A stretch of 34,173 bases of DNA from Saprospiraceae bacterium. GTDB taxonomy: Bacteria > Bacteroidota > Bacteroidia > Chitinophagales > Saprospiraceae. The notes beneath the pieces were generated by a model that saw only the letters and a program-made list of their open reading frames with translations, searched no databases and had not been told where the DNA came from. The position numbers and the translations under genes are program-made. Shown piece by piece: positions 1-9,764 of this stretch (position 1 is the stretch's first letter; each line of letters begins with the position of its first letter). The stretch covers positions 1 through 34,173 of the forward strand of contig JALWSS010000225.1 in assembly GCA_026993525.1 (NCBI GenBank), in the 5' to 3' direction.

Positions 1-90
1 GCAGGGATTATGACCCCGATTTTCATCGGGGATGAAGGATTATGAAGGTTTAGGAGAGCCAATGGTGTTCGTAGGTTCTCTTCGATTCCT

Positions 91-157
91 CAGTTCCTCT
101 CCCGACGAATGTCGGGACTCAGTTCCTCAATTCCTCTCCCGACGAATGTCGGGACTC
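91..157. repeat. Two direct copies (period 37) of a 30-bp palindromic repeat
   Basis: A 30-bp segment at 91-120 recurs at 128-157 with one difference. Each copy contains a hairpin TCCCGAC-gaat-GTCGGGA (100-117 and 137-154) framed by the phrase CAGTTCCTC / CAATTCCTC. The same palindrome type recurs in the other gene-poor stretches of this window (near 7590, 8190, 23360 and 24630). The first 90 bases also hold GGATTATGA-type words and a small CCCCGAT/ATCGGGG hairpin near 12-32. I see no gene in 1-415. Confidence 0.8.
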
Positions 158-222
158 AATTCCTGAGTCCACTGCAAAAACCCCAAATTCATTAATTCCG
201 ACGGAAATTTGAATGCTCACAT

Positions 223-341
223 GCCGGACGGAGTCCGGCTAGATGAGGCACCGGACGTCCCGAAGATATTTCGGGAGGCGCCAGCAACTACGCTGGTTCC
301 GGACTCTGTCCGGGACCCCATCTTGTCGGACTCCGTCCGAC
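223..341. repeat. Cluster of short tight-loop palindromes
   Basis: Five short hairpins follow one another: GCCGGAC-gga-GTCCGGC (223-239), TCCCGA/TCGGGA (258-276), CCAGC/GCTGG (281-296), CCGGAC-tct-GTCCGG (299-313) and GTCGGAC-tcc-GTCCGAC (325-341). Three of them have 3-nt loops. Stem sequences differ while the hairpin format is kept, as in REP-like intergenic elements. The open frames crossing this stretch have no protein-like character. It lies downstream of the minus-strand gene that ends at 416. Confidence 0.65.
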
Positions 342-354
342 TTATGTTCAGATG

Positions 355-387
355 AAGTTATATCTTTCGACGAGGATATAACTTTTT
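355..387. terminator. Putative terminator hairpin
   Basis: A perfect 10-bp stem, AAGTTATATC (355-364) with GATATAACTT (375-384), encloses a 10-nt loop. It lies about 30 bp past the stop of the minus-strand DUF255 gene. The T run (TTTTT at 383-387) is on the plus strand, so as an intrinsic terminator it fits plus-strand reading better. For the minus-strand gene it is only a stable 3' hairpin. Confidence 0.4.
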
Positions 388-415
388 GCAGTGGGCTCAT
401 TCCTCAATTCCTCAT

Positions 416-2521
416 CTACTTCATCAATTCAAGCGCCTTGTCCACGTCTTCCACCGGTAGCTTGCAGACCTTGTTCTGGCAAACGTAAATGTAGGTTGCA
501 CCTTCCTGCAGCTTGTCCTTCAACAACTCGAGGGTACCTTCGGTTTTGCCTCCCAGCAACATGGCGTTGGGCATGTAGTTGGGCAAAAGTGCATCCCGTT
601 TTTGGGCCGCCTCCGGCCCGACGATGGCCACCTCATAGGGCATGCGCAGGCAGTCCAGGTACACCCGGCACCACATGGAGTAATAGTCCGGCGATTTTGA
701 GCCGTGTATTTGACCGGCCATGGCCGCTGTCAGGCCCCGGGCCTTGTCCATCCATTCCTGGTTGTAAAAGTAGTCGCCCAGGATGAGCAGGTTGTGGGTC
801 ATCATCGAGTTGGAGCCGGGGATGACATTGTCTGTGATTTCCTTTTTGCGGGTCACCAGTGGCGGGTCCAGGTCGGAGGTGTAGAAGAAGAAGCCGGTTT
901 CATCGTCAGTGAAATGCTCCAGGGCGTACTGCGTCAGGTCTTTGGCGTCGTACAGCCATTGTTCATCAAAGGTCACTTCGTAAAGCGCTCTGAAAGCTTC
1001 AGCGGTAAGTGCGTAATCATCGAGGAAAGCATTGATGGACGATTTTCCGTCTTTGAAATTGCGGTTGAGGCGATGGCCTTCCTGCACCATGTTTTGCCGA
1101 AGGAAAAGGCCGTTTTTCAATGCCATGTCGAGGTAATCCTTTTCGCCAAAGGCCCGCCAGGCATCCACCAGACCTTTGAGCATCAGGGCGTTCCATGCCG
1201 TCAGCACTTTGTCGTCCAGGCGGGGGCGGATCCGGTTGCTGCGGGCCTCAAAGAGCTTTTGCTTCGACTTCGCAACGGAGGCTTCCGCATCCGCCGGGTC
1301 CAGGTTGTGCGCTTGTGCCACTTCAGCCAGGGTCTTACGGACATACAGGATGTTTTTGCCATCCTCCCAGTTTCCTTTTTCTGTCACTTCGTAAAAATCG
1401 CAGAAAAGGGCGGCGGCTTCGGGGTCAGCCAGCACCTGGTCAATTTCTGCTTTCGTCCAGACGTAAAACTTGCCTTCCTCGCCCTCGCTTTGTGCATCCA
1501 GGGAGGAGTAGAATCCACCTTCCGGTGAGGTCAGTTCCCTTTTGACAAACTCGATGGTTTGGGCTGCGATCTTGCGGTAGGTTTCGTTGTGTGTCACCTG
1601 ATAAGCATGGGCATAGAGGCTGACCAGTTGGCCGTTGTCGTAGAGCATTTTCTCGAAGTGGGGCACCTGCCAGTGCTCGTCGGTGGAGTAGCGGGCAAAG
1701 CCACCACCCAGGTGGTCGTAAATACCACCTTTGGCCATGTTGTCAAGGGTTGTTGTCACGGCTTCCAGGGCTTTGGCATTGCCGCTGTAGTGGTGGTATT
1801 CGAGCAGGAACTCGTAATTGGCCGGCATGGGGAATTTGGGTGCCCCCTGGCGCCCACCCCATTGAAAGTCAATCTTTTGCAGCAGAGCGCCCGCAACGTC
1901 GTCCATCACCTTTTTCTCAAATGCAGCGTTTACTGAGGCGCCCGGCACCTCATCGCTCTGGCTGATGCCGGCGGTCAGGTCTCTGGCGTATTGTGTGACC
2001 TTTTGGGGGTCGTTCTGCCATTCGTTTTTAAAGTACTCCAGTATTTCCACCCAGTTTTTCTTCGGAAAATAGGTGCCGGCCCAAACCGGGCTGCCGTCGG
2101 GCAGGGCAAAGGCGTTGAGCGGCCAGCCGCATCCTCCCTGTGAAGCCAGCTGGCAGGCGGTCATGTAAACGTCGTCCACATCGGGTCGCTCTTCACGGTC
2201 CACTTTTATTGCGACGAAATGCTCATTCATGATGGCAGCCACGGTGGAATCCGAAAAGGACTCCTTTTCCATCACATGGCACCAGTGGCAACTCGAGTAA
2301 CCGATGCTGATGATGAGCATCTTGTTTTCTTCCTGTGCCTTTTTCAAGGCCTTTTCTCCCCAGGGGTACCAGTTGACGGGATTGTGGGCGTGTTGCAGCA
2401 GGTAGGGGCTGCTTTCATGGATCAGTTCATTGGTGTAGGCATGTTGACCGTCGGAAGAGGTGGTCTTGCAGGCGGCCAGCACTACCATTGCGAAGAAAAA
2501 GAAAAAACGAAAAAAGTTCAT
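416..2521 (-). CDS. DUF255 / thioredoxin-domain lipoprotein (YyaL/SPATA20-like)
   Basis: A 701-residue protein. The first 18 residues form a lipoprotein signal (hydrophobic F-rich segment, lipobox LAAC, Cys18), so the mature protein is probably membrane-anchored outside the cytoplasm. A thioredoxin-like domain follows, with the family signature [17 protein letters not shown] (38-54) and a CxxC pair in [10 protein letters not shown] (Cys78, Cys81). The rest resembles the all-alpha six-hairpin-glycosidase-like half of this family, with motifs such as [15 protein letters not shown] and HFEKMLYDN. Length is normal for the family. No biochemical function is established for it; redox or protein-quality roles have been suggested only from the fold. 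It is divergent from lysA. The ATG at 2519-2521 is chosen because the signal peptide begins there. Confidence 0.9.
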   Translation of the reverse strand: MNFFRFFFFFAMVVLAACKTTSSDGQHAYTNELIHESSPYLLQHAHNPVNWYPWGEKALKKAQEENKMLIISIGYSSCHWCHVMEKESFSDSTVAAIMNEHFVAIKVDREERPDVDDVYMTACQLASQGGCGWPLNAFALPDGSPVWAGTYFPKKNWVEILEYFKNEWQNDPQKVTQYARDLTAGISQSDEVPGASVNAAFEKKVMDDVAGALLQKIDFQWGGRQGAPKFPMPANYEFLLEYHHYSGNAKALEAVTTTLDNMAKGGIYDHLGGGFARYSTDEHWQVPHFEKMLYDNGQLVSLYAHAYQVTHNETYRKIAAQTIEFVKRELTSPEGGFYSSLDAQSEGEEGKFYVWTKAEIDQVLADPEAAALFCDFYEVTEKGNWEDGKNILYVRKTLAEVAQAHNLDPADAEASVAKSKQKLFEARSNRIRPRLDDKVLTAWNALMLKGLVDAWRAFGEKDYLDMALKNGLFLRQNMVQEGHRLNRNFKDGKSSINAFLDDYALTAEAFRALYEVTFDEQWLYDAKDLTQYALEHFTDDETGFFFYTSDLDPPLVTRKKEITDNVIPGSNSMMTHNLLILGDYFYNQEWMDKARGLTAAMAGQIHGSKSPDYYSMWCRVYLDCLRMPYEVAIVGPEAAQKRDALLPNYMPNAMLLGGKTEGTLELLKDKLQEGATYIYVCQNKVCKLPVEDVDKALELMK

Positions 2522-2544
2522 TGGTAATAATTTGATGCAAGCCC

Positions 2545-2552
2545 CAAAACTA
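2545..2552 (-). promoter_or_regulatory. Putative -7 element for the DUF255 gene
   Basis: On the minus strand this reads TAGTTTTG, a full match to the Bacteroidota -7 consensus TAnnTTTG, 23 bp before the start codon. I see no clear TTG -33 element at the usual 17-23 bp spacing, so the call rests on the -7 box and its position alone. Confidence 0.4.
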
Positions 2553-2626
2553 AGCGAACATTTGAAGTATGGTTGCCGCGTTGTTCATTGCCCCGTTCAA
2601 TGGGAGTGATAAAGCACCCAAAAGCC

Positions 2627-2634
2627 TATCTTTG
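2627..2634 (+). promoter_or_regulatory. Putative -7 element for lysA
   Basis: TATCTTTG matches TAnnTTTG, about 75 bp upstream of the lysA ATG. There is no convincing -33 TTG at the expected spacing. The implied leader contains a CTCAGTT/AACTGAG inverted repeat (about 2660-2685), which I cannot assign to a known leader element. Confidence 0.4.
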
Positions 2635-2709
2635 CAGGCATTTTTGAAACCCGGTGCTGCTCAGTTACCCGTTGAAAAAAACTGAGTGCCCGATAGTTCG
2701 CCCGTAAGA

Positions 2710-3981
2710 ATGAAGCTTCAAAACGACCGTTACCTCTTCTCCGGTGGCATTGAACCACTGCAACTGGTTGAAAAATACGGCACACCGCTGTACGTGTACA
2801 ATGCCGAAACCATCAAAGCGCAGTACAAGCGGATGACCGCTGCCTTTTCCGTGCCACGCCTGCACATCAACTACGCCTGCAAGGCCAACAGCAACATCAA
2901 CATCATGAAGCTGTTGAAAAACCTGGGTGCCGGGTTGGACGCCGTTTCCATTCAGGAGGTAAAGGCCGGTCTGAAAGTGGGGTTCGATCCCCACAAGATC
3001 ACCTTCACGCCCAACTGTGTGGCCCTGGATGAGCTGGAAGAAGCCCACCGGCTGGGTGTGCGCATCAACATTGACAACATTTCCATTCTGGAACAATTCG
3101 GCCACGCCTTTCCGGGTGTGCCGGTCGGTATCCGCATCAACCCGCACATCATGGCGGGGGGCAACACCAAAATTTCCACCGGTCACATCGACAGCAAATT
3201 CGGCATCTCCATTCACCAGATGCCCCACGTGCTGAAAATCGTGGAAGCCATCGGCATCCCCATCGAGGGTTTGCACATGCACACCGGTTCTGACATTCTG
3301 GATGCCGAGGTGTTCTTGCAGGCCGCCGAGATACTGCTGAACACCGCCACCCATTTTGACCAACTGGATTACATAGATTTTGGCAGCGGCTTCAAGGTGG
3401 CCTACAAACCCGACGATTTTGAGACGGACATCGAGGACTTCGGCGCCAGGCTGTCGGAGCGTTTCCGGGAGTTTTGCAAAACGTACGGCAAAGACCTGGC
3501 ACTGGTTTTCGAGCCGGGTAAGTTCCTGGTGAGTCGGTCGGGCTATTTCCTGGCCAGGGTGAACGTGGTGAAACCGACCCCGTCAACGCTGTTCGCCGGG
3601 CTTGACACGGGGCTCAATCACCTCATCCGCCCCATGTTTTACAACTCGTACCACCACATCGAAAACCTCAGCAATCCCGGCGGCAAACCGAGGATTTACA
3701 CCGTGGTGGGCTACGTTTGCGAAACGGACACTTTCGGCTCCAACCGGAAAATAGCCGAAATCCACGAAGGCGATATTCTCTGTTTCCACAATGCAGGTGC
3801 CTACGGCTTTGCCATGTCGAGTAATTACAACTCACGCCCCCGGCCGGCAGAGGTACTCTTGCTGGATGGAAAAGACCACCTCATCCGGCGGCGGGAAACC
3901 CTGGATGACATTCTGAACAACCAGGTCGAATTGGAATTTGACGAAGAAAAAGAACCCAAAAAAAATGCGCTCAATGCCTGA
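2710..3981 (+). CDS. lysA: Diaminopimelate decarboxylase
   Basis: A 423-residue PLP enzyme that converts meso-diaminopimelate to L-lysine, the last step of lysine synthesis in the cytoplasm. Fold-III decarboxylase motifs appear in order: YACKANSN with the PLP lysine (Lys58), HTGSDI, EPGKFLVSRSG (the EPGR-like phosphate-binding loop), CETDTFG with the catalytic cysteine, and the C-terminal NAGAYGFAMSSNYNSRPRP. Length is usual. The frame is open back to a GTG at 2686, but the ATG at 2710 is preferred because the normal family N-terminus begins there. The next gene starts 1 bp after its stop codon, so the two are likely co-transcribed. Confidence 0.93.
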   Translation: MKLQNDRYLFSGGIEPLQLVEKYGTPLYVYNAETIKAQYKRMTAAFSVPRLHINYACKANSNINIMKLLKNLGAGLDAVSIQEVKAGLKVGFDPHKITFTPNCVALDELEEAHRLGVRINIDNISILEQFGHAFPGVPVGIRINPHIMAGGNTKISTGHIDSKFGISIHQMPHVLKIVEAIGIPIEGLHMHTGSDILDAEVFLQAAEILLNTATHFDQLDYIDFGSGFKVAYKPDDFETDIEDFGARLSERFREFCKTYGKDLALVFEPGKFLVSRSGYFLARVNVVKPTPSTLFAGLDTGLNHLIRPMFYNSYHHIENLSNPGGKPRIYTVVGYVCETDTFGSNRKIAEIHEGDILCFHNAGAYGFAMSSNYNSRPRPAEVLLLDGKDHLIRRRETLDDILNNQVELEFDEEKEPKKNALNA

Positions 3982-3982
3982 G

Positions 3983-4648
3983 ATGAATACAACAATGAAG
4001 CTTTTCCGGGCTTTGCCCGGCTTTCTTTTTTTCGTCGCAATGGCGGGGCTGCTCCTGGCCTGCGGACCCGATAAAGATGTACGGGAGCAGGCTACACAGA
4101 TGGCCATCGAGGAATCAATCCCGGAACTGCTGCCCGCTGCCAGGGCCGAAGGAAAGATCGTCAGCCTCGATACCAACAGGATCGTGCTGGACAACACTTC
4201 CGTCATTGATTTACCGAAGGACAAAGACGTGGCAACCATTTTTCTGGTGCGCAACGCCGAGACCAAAGAAGGCAGCACGGCGCTGAGCGAACAGGGGATG
4301 GCCCGCGCCGGCTTTCTGGCCACGCAATTGCAGAATGCCCACCTGTTGCAGGTGTTTTGCAGCAAGGACAACGCCTCTTTGCAAACCGCCAACTTTGTGG
4401 CCCGCTCCAACGAGGCCGAACTGAACTACCTCAACACCTGGGACACCCGTGAAATGGCGGCAACCCTCGTCAGCTCTTACCACGGCAAGCGGGTGCTGCT
4501 GGTGGCCACCCCGCAGGTGGTGTCCAGTATGTTGCAACACTACACGGGCAACAAAAAACTGAAAACCCCGGATAACGAATACGAGAACATTTATGTCATC
4601 TTCGCAAAAGGGCTGGGCGAGGTAGAATTGCACCACCTTTTGTTTTGA
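3983..4648 (+). CDS. Degenerate histidine-phosphatase-fold lipoprotein
   Basis: About 221 residues. The N-terminus has a lipoprotein signal (LLLAC, Cys27 from the ATG at 3983; an alternative ATG at 3995 keeps the same signal). The mature part resembles the histidine phosphatase (phosphoglycerate mutase-like) superfamily: a beta strand into LVRNAET, then LSEQGMARAGFLATQL, SKDNASLQTA and VLLVATPQVV. The catalytic residues are largely lost. The RHG/RHA histidine is Asn91, the SPxxRAxQTA arginine is Ala, and the second histidine, usually in a GHS/GHN context, is replaced in VATPQ. It is therefore probably a pseudo-phosphatase with a binding or structural role in the envelope. It starts 1 bp after lysA stops and lies 42 bp before valS. 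Confidence 0.75.
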   Translation: MNTTMKLFRALPGFLFFVAMAGLLLACGPDKDVREQATQMAIEESIPELLPAARAEGKIVSLDTNRIVLDNTSVIDLPKDKDVATIFLVRNAETKEGSTALSEQGMARAGFLATQLQNAHLLQVFCSKDNASLQTANFVARSNEAELNYLNTWDTREMAATLVSSYHGKRVLLVATPQVVSSMLQHYTGNKKLKTPDNEYENIYVIFAKGLGEVELHHLLF

Positions 4649-4690
4649 TCTGATCATCCCCAAACGAGCGAAAAATTCAAGCTGAACAGT

Positions 4691-7450
<2,760 letters not shown>

Positions 7451-7454
7451 AGCC

Positions 7455-7574
7455 TGTCTGCCGCCCCGTCTGCCGCCCCGTCTGCCGCCGGGCAGGCGGG
7501 CAGGCAGGCAGGGATTATGAGGATTATGGAGGATTATGGAGGATTATGGGGATTATGAGGATTATGGAGGATTA
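7455..7574. repeat. GC-rich repeat plus GGATTATGGA microsatellite
   Basis: Directly after the valS stop, GTCTGCCGCCCC-type units repeat three times and run into GGGCAGGCGGGCAGGCAGG, which can pair back on them as a GC-rich hairpin and could serve as a terminator. From about 7511 to 7574 the 10-mer GGATTATGGA repeats with small variations. Both words occur elsewhere in gene-free DNA of the window (start of the window, about 7800, about 8150 and 24560-25040). A further TCCCGAT...TTCGGGAC hairpin lies at about 7584-7611. I see no gene. Confidence 0.75.
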
Positions 7575-7648
7575 GAGGGGTTGATCCCGATCCCGAATCA
7601 AGTTCGGGACGGAGGTTTATCCCGTCATTCGCCGGGAGGTTTAGAGGG

Positions 7649-8096
7649 CTATCGATTACCCACAAATCCACATCACATCGGGAAATGCCTTTGCAACCCG
7701 ACTTCATTGAATGTGAAAAAAAATCCTTCTTATACCCTGGTGCCCTGGCTGTGCTAAAAAGCCGTGGCGACATCAGCCATCTTGTAACCCGCTGTTTCCT
7801 GCCTTGTCGGCAGACAGGCAACGGCGGGAATCTTGCCAGTACCCCTACACACATCCAACTTCTATTCAAAACATCACATCAGGAATAGCTTTAGCACCAA
7901 ATTCGGGATGAGAATTGAAATTGATGCTGATGCTCTGTAAAGATGTTTGATGTGATTGGGGGTTAATCCGCTAACCCCTCGTTAAAACAAGGGGTTTCAA
8001 GATGTTTGATGGGGTAAAGGATGCTTTTCAAGCCTCGGTTACTTTATGAGTCAGAGCTCTCAGAACCGGAATGGTGGATTTGTGGGTAATGGATAG
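7649..8096. mobile_element. MITE-like 448-bp element with 23-bp terminal inverted repeats
   Basis: CTATCGATTACCCACAAATC (start of the 23-nt left arm, 7649-7671) is the inverse of the right arm (8074-8096); 22 of 23 positions pair. The flanks carry near-identical direct repeats, GGTTTAGAGGG on the left and GGTTTAGAGAG on the right, which could be a target duplication, though GGTTTA words are common nearby. The interior has no convincing gene. It holds related ACATCACATC(A/G)GGAA words (about 7672 and 7870), paired GATGTTTGATG(T/G)G words (about 7943 and 8001), and hairpins GGGGTTA/TAACCCC and AACCCCT/AGGGGTT at about 7965-7998. No transposase is present, so it would be non-autonomous or a remnant. 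Confidence 0.55.
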
Positions 8097-8136
8097 GGTT
8101 TAGAGAGGTTTAGAGAAGCACGGAACCAGTCGCTCC

Positions 8137-8332
8137 CGATTCTTCAGTTCCCCGTCTGACCGCCGGGCAGGCTCAATTCCTCCCCCGATCCCGAATTTTT
8201 TCGGGACGGGGCTCGATTCTTCGATTCCCCGATTCCTCGATTCTTCGATTCTTCGATTCTTCGATTCCCCGATTCCTCGATTCTTCGATTCTTCGATTCT
8301 TCGATTCTTCGATTCCTCGATTCTTCATTTCC
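8137..8332. repeat. TTCGATTC/TTCCTCGATTC microsatellite and palindromes
   Basis: 8137-8205 carries CCGTCTGACCGCCGGGCAGG and a CCCGATCCCGAA/TTCGGGACGGGG hairpin. From about 8209 to 8332 the sequence is an imperfect tandem array of the 8-mer TTCGATTC with CCCCGATT and CCTCGATT variants. Read on the minus strand, it is open in one frame only as a low-complexity E/S/N/R/I repeat, which I regard as spurious. The array runs directly into the 3' end of the GNAT-like gene. Confidence 0.8.
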
Positions 8333-9574
8333 TCAATTCCTCCCCCTGAATGGTTTTCGTTGCACCCAATCGTCCGGTGGGCGGAGGTATTCCAGGAGGT
8401 GTGGCAGCACTTTGTTGGTGACGGGGTGGGCTGCCTTGATGTAGCAGAGCATGTCAATGGGTTCGGCGCCCATCGAGCTTTTGATTTCCATGGCGGTGCG
8501 GGCGTACACCACTTTGCGGGCGCCGGATTCGATGCCCTGCCGGAGGATATCGTAGAGGATGTTCAGGTAGAGCTGGCATTTGCGGTTGCAGGCTTCTTCA
8601 AAGCCCAGGAAGTGAGCTTCCAGCTCATTGCCGTTTTTCAGGGTTGAGCAGAAACCGATCAGTTCGCCATCCAGGAAATAGCCCGTGATCTTGAACTGGT
8701 CACCAAAAGCTTCTTTGAGGGCGGGCAGGTAATGTTCATCCAGAACCACCATGTTGAAACTGGCGTTGTCCATGACGCTCAGGTAGAGCTGATACAGCCG
8801 TTGGTTGTTTTCCCGTATGTAATCAAGTTTCAGGTCTTTTCTTACCAGGCTATTGGCTGCTTTGAATGCCCGTCTGGCCCTGATTCGGTACTTTGAAGTA
8901 AGGGCCGCGAGGTAGTCGTCGAAACTATTCCATTCATCCCGGATGTTCAGCACCATGTTGGGGTGGAAAGTGAACTGGCGGTATTTTTTGTTGACCAGTA
9001 CTTTTGTTTGCGGCAGGTGTTGGGGCTCAATGTCCTTGATGAAAATGCCATCTATGTAAAGGCCTTGCTCTTCCCAGATGGAATGAACCTTCCGGATGCA
9101 TTCTTCCAGCAATTTGAATTGCTGCTCTCTGGATATTTTTCCTTCGGTAAAATGGAAGCCGTGTTCACCAGTCAGAAGCAGGTTGCCGCAGACCAGCAGG
9201 TTGTGGTCAAATTTCTTTGCGACGAAAACCTTCAAATGCCTGGCAAATGCACGGATGATACAAGGGTACTTGTCTTTGGTGTCAATGTCTTTGATGCTGC
9301 GGTCGGGCCGGAAGTGGGAGATTTGGAAATAGGCTATCCCAATGGGCTGGTCATTGTCGAAGAAGATCACATAGGTGAAGCGCATCCCCCGGGGCGGGTT
9401 CTGCTCCAAAACACCGAGGTAAGTGCTCTTGAGGAATTCATTGCCGGGAGCGGTTTGATCCCAGCTTTCAGGAACGTCAAAAATGGAACTGTATATCCTG
9501 AATCTGTATCCGTTCTGAGGCAGGTCAATGATGTCGCCGGGCAAACTCACAGTGTCATTCAGAGGTCGGGTCAT
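8333..9574 (-). CDS. GNAT/FemAB-like acyl- or peptidyltransferase
   Basis: 413 residues from the ATG at 9572-9574 (the frame extends to 9601 with a weaker start). The C-terminal half looks like a GNAT-fold domain of the FemAB or BioF2-like kind: YRIRARRAFKAAN, a QLYLSVMDNASFN region, FKITGYFLDGELIGFCS (a central beta strand pair), ELEAHFLGFEEACNRKCQLYLNILY, and a RQGIESGARKVVYARTAMEIKSSMGAEP segment. No signal peptide, so cytoplasmic. The substrate cannot be told from sequence. The last residues (GRN) and the stop codon lie at the edge of the downstream microsatellite, so the C-terminus may have been remodelled by repeat growth. It stands alone, 190 bp from the E1 gene upstream. Confidence 0.75.
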   Translation of the reverse strand: MTRPLNDTVSLPGDIIDLPQNGYRFRIYSSIFDVPESWDQTAPGNEFLKSTYLGVLEQNPPRGMRFTYVIFFDNDQPIGIAYFQISHFRPDRSIKDIDTKDKYPCIIRAFARHLKVFVAKKFDHNLLVCGNLLLTGEHGFHFTEGKISREQQFKLLEECIRKVHSIWEEQGLYIDGIFIKDIEPQHLPQTKVLVNKKYRQFTFHPNMVLNIRDEWNSFDDYLAALTSKYRIRARRAFKAANSLVRKDLKLDYIRENNQRLYQLYLSVMDNASFNMVVLDEHYLPALKEAFGDQFKITGYFLDGELIGFCSTLKNGNELEAHFLGFEEACNRKCQLYLNILYDILRQGIESGARKVVYARTAMEIKSSMGAEPIDMLCYIKAAHPVTNKVLPHLLEYLRPPDDWVQRKPFRGRN

Positions 9575-9764
9575 GGTGGGTAACGGACTTCTAGACTTCA
9601 ATGTTCAAAGCATCCCGGCGCTGGTCGAAGTGGTTTCGTACAGGTCGTCGGGCAATGACTGTCATGAAAATGTCAACCTAAGTTGCCGAAGGTAAACGCA
9701 ATTCCATCGGGTGGGTTGACCCGTTTGTGAACTATTTTGAAAAAAATGTGAAGCCAACTTGCCG

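Noticed and set aside
2976-2996. T-arm-like sequence (GTGGGGTTCGATCCCCAC) suggesting a tRNA
   Set aside because: It lies inside the lysA reading frame (VGFDPHK) and no acceptor, D or anticodon arm can be placed around it.
7534-7888. Small frames on both strands between valS and the GNAT-like gene
   Set aside because: They cross microsatellite and MITE-like sequence, have no recognisable domain and conflict with each other.
8173-8457. Minus-strand frame encoding an E/S/K/N/R/I repeat
   Set aside because: It is a reading of the microsatellite and overlaps the GNAT-like gene in another frame.
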